A DNA stretch of 12,109 nucleotides from Bacillota bacterium. Lineage in GTDB: Bacteria; Bacillota; Clostridia; Lachnospirales; Lachnospiraceae. Shown one piece after another: positions 9,566-12,109 of the stretch. Position 1 is the stretch's first letter, and each line of letters starts with the position of its first letter. Below the pieces are notes generated by a model. It worked only from the letters and a program-made list of their open reading frames with translations. It did no database searches and was not told where the DNA came from. A program made the position numbers and the translations under genes. The stretch is taken from contig JAEZXP010000063.1 of NCBI GenBank assembly GCA_023419655.1, positions 1 to 12,109 of the forward strand, written 5' to 3'.

Positions 9566-9582
9566 ATCGTGGTACCACCCAA
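9555..9582 (-). promoter_or_regulatory. T-box antiterminator with conserved T-box sequence
   Basis: The minus strand carries TTGGGTGGTACCACG (9568-9582), the hallmark T-box sequence. GGG and ACG flank a UGGUACC bulge and pair with CGTCCC (9560-9555). The UGGU of the bulge can pair with an uncharged tRNA 3' end ACCA, which agrees with the A discriminator base of tRNA-Phe. Confidence 0.93.
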
Positions 9583-9817
9583 ATTCAAGTCTTTATTCAT
9601 TCTTTCTAAAGACTCCTTCATTGTGTTAACGGAACATCTCCGGCCTATCTTTTATCACCCGGGATATTCCCGGCAATATCTTAAAGGCAACTCCAGTGCC
9701 GAATTTCGAGGTATGTCTGAACCCTGGATGTGCTTTCAGCCGATGACACATCCTCTCTGTGGGGAAGAAATACCCTACTAATTCACTTTCATAGTTATTA
9801 TTCTATTTATTTTACAT

Positions 9818-9846
9818 ATCTTAACTGACTGAATGGGAAATGTCAA
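9818..9846 (-). promoter_or_regulatory. Sigma-A type promoter of the T-box-pheST operon
   Basis: On the minus strand a perfect -35 TTGACA (9846-9841) is followed by a 17-nt spacer and TAAGAT (9823-9818), a four-of-six match to the -10 consensus. The predicted start is near 9811, just ahead of the T-box Stem I. Confidence 0.75.
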
Positions 9847-10212
9847 TACCATTCTTAAATTGTCTCTGCTGCAGATACTTGTTGACGGTAAAAACTCTGT
9901 CCGTTTCACTAAGGTTCGTTGAAATAAGCACCCTCATATGATAAAATATAAATAGCTTCATTAGGAAGGATGGCAGCCAAGAATTTACATGCTGTGTATG
10001 ATAATAAAATTTATTCTGAATTTGTACTCTGTACACATAAATTGAATGCCTACGTTAGATTTTGCTAAAAGTAACGATATTCAATTAATATATCTTAAAT
10101 CAGGCAAGGCTTCATTTCAGACAATTGTCTATGCAGCCTACAATACCTATAAATTTTTAGTTTGATTTAATTGTAATTTGACGTATGATATGTATTACAA
10201 GAAAATTCATAT
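9847..10212. other. AT-rich intergenic spacer with no supported gene
   Basis: This gene-free stretch lies between the divergent pheST and UMP-kinase-like promoters. From about 9980 rightward it becomes strongly AT-rich (one 60-nt line at 10141 has 12 G/C by my count). It holds a 12-bp palindrome at 10119-10130 and a TGTAC-TCT-GTACA dyad at 10023-10035. A 71-codon frame runs on the minus strand at 9821-10036, but it overlaps the pheST promoter and has no recognisable domain. I see no tRNA, no convincing insertion-sequence ends and no riboswitch. Confidence 0.55.
10119..10130. repeat. Perfect 12-bp palindrome AGACAATTGTCT
   Basis: The site is an exact reverse-complement dyad without a spacer, about 83 nt upstream of the predicted -35 of the UMP-kinase-like gene. 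It could be a repressor or activator site, but a 12-bp palindrome in AT-rich DNA can also arise by chance, and I recognise no known operator consensus. Confidence 0.3.
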
Positions 10213-10241
10213 TTGTTAACAACAGCAAAGCAGCATATTAT
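10213..10241 (+). promoter_or_regulatory. Predicted promoter of the UMP-kinase-like gene
   Basis: TTGTTA (10213-10218, four of six to the -35 consensus) is followed by exactly 17 nt and TATTAT (10236-10241, five of six to the -10 consensus). The predicted start near 10248 leaves a leader of about 50 nt before the ATG at 10298. Confidence 0.6.
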
Positions 10242-10297
10242 ACTGATTAAGAATTTGAAGCATAATTTGCTAAAATTGGTATCGGGGGCAAAATAAT

Positions 10298-11026
10298 ATG
10301 AGCGGAAAAAGAATTCTTATTAAAATTTCTGGAGAGACACTAAGTGGTGATGGCATATCAATCTATGATAAAACCATCATAGATAATATATGTAATGAAA
10401 TAATCAAAGTAAAAGAAGAGGGCTATCAAATAGCTATCGTTGTTGGAGCAGGTAATTTACTAAGAGGCCGTGATGCTGAAAATTGGGGCATAGATAGACC
10501 AGATGCTGATGAAATGGGGATGCTATTTACAGTATCAAATGCACTGATGCTTCGCAACAAGTTAAGTAAACTTGGTATATCCTCTAAGGTCATGACCCCA
10601 ATGTTATTAGGAGGAATTTCAACCATCTATAACAGGAAAGATGCTATAAAAATGTTAGAGGATAATAATGTAATTATTTTTGGTGGTGGAATAGGCAATC
10701 CCTTTGTATCAACTGACTATCCAGCAGTACAAAAAGCAATTGAAATAGAAGCAGATATATTGTTAATGGCAAAGAATATAGATGGAGTATATGATTTAGA
10801 CCCACGTTTTAATAAACATGCAAAACGTTATCAACAGGTAAGTTATGATACTTGTGTTTCTAATAAGATTAAAGCATGTGATTCATCAGCATTTATGTTA
10901 GCAGAGGAATTTGGAGTTACTATGTATTTATATGATGGAAAAGAAAGAAATGCAATTTCCAATATTGTCAAAGGTATGAATATCGGTACTGTAATTAAGA
11001 AAAATTGTACGGATGTATTTTATTAA
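10298..11026 (+). CDS. PyrH-family UMP kinase, AT-rich orphan copy
   Basis: The 242-residue product has the length and fold signatures of bacterial UMP kinase, the amino-acid-kinase-type enzyme that converts UMP to UDP with ATP. Seen: KISGE near the N-terminus (9-13); VVGAGNLLRG (48-57, the family's usual GGGN reading GAGN); DEMGMLFTVSNALML (71-85); GGGIGNPFVSTD (129-140); AKNIDGVYDLDP (158-169); D195 in the ACDSSAF stretch; and a C-terminal GTVI. These contact nucleotide and UMP in characterised PyrH proteins, so activity is plausible. The ATG at 10298 has GGGGG (10284-10288) 9 nt upstream. The gene stands alone, not in the usual rpsB-tsf-pyrH-frr setting. Its GC is about 33% (218 of 660 counted) against about 45-50% in sampled neighbours, which suggests transfer. 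The family call is firm. Whether it is the housekeeping enzyme, a redundant copy or a specialised kinase cannot be told here. Confidence 0.88.
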   Translation: MSGKRILIKISGETLSGDGISIYDKTIIDNICNEIIKVKEEGYQIAIVVGAGNLLRGRDAENWGIDRPDADEMGMLFTVSNALMLRNKLSKLGISSKVMTPMLLGGISTIYNRKDAIKMLEDNNVIIFGGGIGNPFVSTDYPAVQKAIEIEADILLMAKNIDGVYDLDPRFNKHAKRYQQVSYDTCVSNKIKACDSSAFMLAEEFGVTMYLYDGKERNAISNIVKGMNIGTVIKKNCTDVFY

Positions 11027-11160
11027 TTACCAATTAAGTGGTTTCTTCAATTCGCAATATTTATAAAAGCAAGCTAAAGATATATCAATTGAGCAGAGCA
11101 TAATTCGCTTTGCTTAAAAATAAAGATAATCATCAATTTAATCCGTTTCTTTTACGGTTG
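11027..11160. other. Intergenic gap with a small hairpin
   Basis: This short gap separates the UMP-kinase-like gene from the YdeI-like gene. AGCAGAGC (11092-11099) and GCTTTGCT (11107-11114) form an 8-bp stem with one G-U pair and a 7-nt loop, but no T-run follows on either strand, so I do not call it a terminator. I see no convincing promoter for the downstream gene, although GC rises sharply where that gene begins. Confidence 0.4.
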
Positions 11161-11167
11161 AAAGGAG
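11161..11167 (+). promoter_or_regulatory. Ribosome binding site choosing the ATG at 11173
   Basis: AAAGGAG lies 5 nt before ATG at 11173-11175. A longer in-frame reading from TTG at 11110 would add 21 residues that are unlike the family and would translate through this site. The family N-terminus, beginning close to the FEAVL stretch, also fits the ATG. Confidence 0.75.
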
Positions 11168-11172
11168 CATCG

Positions 11173-11691
11173 ATGCGTATCTCTTTTGAAGCAGTATTAT
11201 CAGCAATTGAATCACGTAAAATTATAAGGCTTCCCATCCGTTCAAGCAAAATGCTGCCCTCCCGCGGCATGGTCATGATTCAGGGAACAATAAACAGTAT
11301 TGCCTTTCAGGCTCCCTTAGAGCCGGACGGAAAGGGAAGTCACTGGTTTGAAGTCAGTGATGCCCTATGTGAACAAATCAAGGCAGAAACCGGACAGGCA
11401 ATATCCTTTCACATCGAGCCCGTCAGTGAATGGACCGAGCCGGTTATTCCTGACGATATTATGGACGCCATCATGAAAGAAGGCCTTACCGGACAATGGA
11501 ATTCCCTTACCACAAGAGCACGGTGGGAATGGCTTCGGTGGATACGTTCCACAGGCAATCCGGCTACCCGTCAAAAGAGAATTAATACGGCCTGCTCCAA
11601 GCTGCAAAAGGGTGATAAAAGACCCTGCTGCTTTGATGCAAGCCGTTGTACGGTACCTGAGGTTTCAAAATCAGGTGTACTGTTCGATTAA
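11173..11691 (+). CDS. YdeI/OmdA-family protein with DUF1905-type N-terminal domain
   Basis: The predicted protein has 172 residues. The N-terminal part (about 3-85: FEAVLSAIE, IIRLPI, GTINSIAFQAPLEP, HWFEVSDALCEQI, GQAISFHIEP) matches the DUF1905 small beta-barrel pattern. The C-terminal part (about 90-148: IPDDIMDAIM, WNSLTTRARWEWLRWIRSTGNPATR, RINTACSKLQ) matches the YdeI/OmpD-associated (OmdA, 'bacteriocin-protection') helical domain. Its biochemical role is not established; the bacteriocin label comes from limited work on a few homologues. The tail (150-172) has PCCFDASRCT and PEVSKSGVL, Cys-containing motifs that I recall at the end of other members, so the gene looks complete. There is no signal peptide or membrane segment, so it is probably cytoplasmic. 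GC is about 49% over three counted lines, unlike the AT-rich gene upstream. Its stop touches the stop of the convergent gene. Confidence 0.85.
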   Translation: MRISFEAVLSAIESRKIIRLPIRSSKMLPSRGMVMIQGTINSIAFQAPLEPDGKGSHWFEVSDALCEQIKAETGQAISFHIEPVSEWTEPVIPDDIMDAIMKEGLTGQWNSLTTRARWEWLRWIRSTGNPATRQKRINTACSKLQKGDKRPCCFDASRCTVPEVSKSGVLFD

Positions 11692-12109
11692 TTATTTTAC
11701 AATGTTCAATTTCTGTCCTATGATGATATAGTCGGGGTCTTTTATCTTGTTCTCTTTTGCTATCTTTGCAATGGTTGTATTATACTTCTTTGCAAGCTTA
11801 AAAAGTGTGTCTCCCTTTTTGACTGTATAAACAGTCTCCTGTTCCAAAACGGCCTCCGAAACGGCTTTCCATTTCGCCTTTAGGGCATACAAGCCATCAT
11901 TGTATGTTATGACCGTATCCGGCTTAAACTCTCTTTTACCATTATACCAGCCAGCAAATTCATATCCCTTTCTGGTGACTTTGGGGAGGGAAACGGTCTG
12001 TCCTGTATAGACTTCCTCTGTAATCACTTTACTTCCGTTATCGGCATCAAAGGTTACGGTGTGGTTCCTGTAAATCTCCGGTTCATATACGGACCACGCA
12101 GCCGTATCA
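11692..12109 (-). CDS. C-terminal part of a surface protein with InlB-type B-repeat and LysM domain
   Basis: The last 138 codons of a longer minus-strand gene are visible; the frame is open to the right edge and the true start is outside. The visible part (numbered from the edge) has a Listeria-Bacteroides B-repeat (about 17-81: HTVTFDADNGSKV, TGQTVSLPKV, GYEFAGWYNG, LYALKAKW), a short linker, and a C-terminal LysM domain (about 92-138: TVYTVKKGDTLFKLAKKYN, IAKENKI, IIIGQKLNIV). B-repeats are small beta-grasp-like modules of secreted bacterial proteins. LysM binds N-acetylglucosamine-containing glycans such as peptidoglycan. An exported protein held non-covalently on the wall is therefore the likely picture, though the signal peptide is not visible. 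An internal GTG at 12027 is not a convincing start because it would cut the B-repeat in two. The gene ends exactly next to the YdeI-like stop, with no terminator hairpin between them. Confidence 0.85.
   Translation of the reverse strand, partial: DTAAWSVYEPEIYRNHTVTFDADNGSKVITEEVYTGQTVSLPKVTRKGYEFAGWYNGKREFKPDTVITYNDGLYALKAKWKAVSEAVLEQETVYTVKKGDTLFKLAKKYNTTIAKIAKENKIKDPDYIIIGQKLNIVK

Larger units (their letters stand above)
9535..9811 (-). ncRNA. T-box leader RNA controlling pheST, likely specific for tRNA-Phe
   Basis: This is a complete T-box riboregulator on the pheST transcript. Uncharged tRNA-Phe binds the leader and stabilises the antiterminator, so the operon is read when charging is low. 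Seen on the minus strand, 5' to 3': an AGTAGGGTAT start with GGTAT (9774-9770) pairing to ATACC (9714-9710) in Stem I; a GAGAGG stretch typical of the AGAG bulge; an apical region with GCTGAAAGC; a specifier candidate UUC (9703-9701, within AAATTCGG); a CCGGGA-ATA-TCCCGG hairpin (9673-9659); a Stem III of AGTCTTTA/TAAAGACT (9614-9607 with 9595-9588); then the antiterminator and terminator. UUC is a Phe codon, matching the genes downstream. The 5' end is inferred from the promoter. Confidence 0.93.

Noticed and set aside
9485..9781. A 98-codon plus-strand frame.
   Set aside because: It lies antisense to the T-box leader, whose RNA structure explains the sequence.
9821..10036. A 71-codon minus-strand frame upstream of pheS, briefly considered as a remnant of a transposase or recombinase.
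   Set aside because: It overlaps the pheST promoter, lacks a convincing ribosome site, and I could match no segment to a known family motif.
11029..11045. ACCA-ATTAAG-TGGT followed by TTTCTT, considered as a terminator for the UMP-kinase-like gene.
   Set aside because: A 4-bp stem with a broken T-run is too weak to support.
11092..11114. An 8-bp hairpin considered as a terminator or island end.
   Set aside because: There is no T-run on either strand and no matching direct repeat at the left side of the AT-rich region. The only echo is the 8-mer AGCAAAGC near 10224 in inverted orientation, which is too short to call.
11110..11172. A TTG start that would lengthen the YdeI-like protein by 21 residues.
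   Set aside because: The ATG at 11173 has a good ribosome site and fits the family N-terminus. The extra residues would be encoded across that ribosome site and an AT-rich leader.
11365..11607. An 80-codon minus-strand frame.
   Set aside because: It is antisense to the YdeI-like gene, which shows clear family motifs.
1..12109. CRISPR arrays, tRNA or rRNA genes, complete insertion sequences, and a multi-gene defence or biosynthetic system.
   Set aside because: I saw no regularly spaced repeats, cloverleaf-like segments, transposase motifs or cluster of linked unknown genes on either strand.

Overview
The window looks like a chromosomal segment from a low-to-mid GC Gram-positive anaerobe of the class Clostridia, most likely a Lachnospiraceae-type organism. 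This is inferred from strong Shine-Dalgarno sequences, a T-box-controlled pheST operon, a PheS with the Cys-rich insertion, a clostridial-style cyclic glucan synthase, and a surface protein combining an InlB-type B-repeat with LysM. No gene here fixes the species.

Layout. (i) 1-5852, minus: the first 1,950 codons of a giant membrane protein of the cyclic beta-1,2-glucan synthase family (GT84 glycosyltransferase, GH189-type cyclisation domain, start of a GH94 phosphorylase module). It begins with TTG and runs off the left edge. (ii) 5956-5995: a perfect 18-bp hairpin that ends the upstream operon. (iii) 6031-9485, minus: pheT and pheS, the two subunits of phenylalanyl-tRNA synthetase. They are preceded by a complete T-box leader (9535-9811) and a good promoter (9818-9846). 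tRNA-Phe charging thus controls the operon by transcription antitermination. (iv) 9847-11109: an AT-rich stretch with a 242-residue PyrH/UMP-kinase-family gene on the plus strand at about 33% GC (my count), against about 45-50% in sampled neighbours. This suggests acquired DNA. (v) 11173-11691, plus: a YdeI/OmdA-family protein with an N-terminal DUF1905-type domain. (vi) 11692-12109, minus: the C-terminal end of a secreted or surface protein with a B-repeat and a terminal LysM domain; it runs off the right edge and abuts the YdeI-like gene tail to tail with no gap.

The genes do not form one pathway. The only clear operon is pheS-pheT. The glucan synthase follows it on the same strand but is separated by a strong terminator. 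The two points most worth a second look are the compositional island carrying the extra UMP-kinase-like gene and the very large glucan synthase in an apparently Gram-positive host. I found no CRISPR array, tRNA or rRNA gene, complete insertion sequence, or clear multi-gene novel system.
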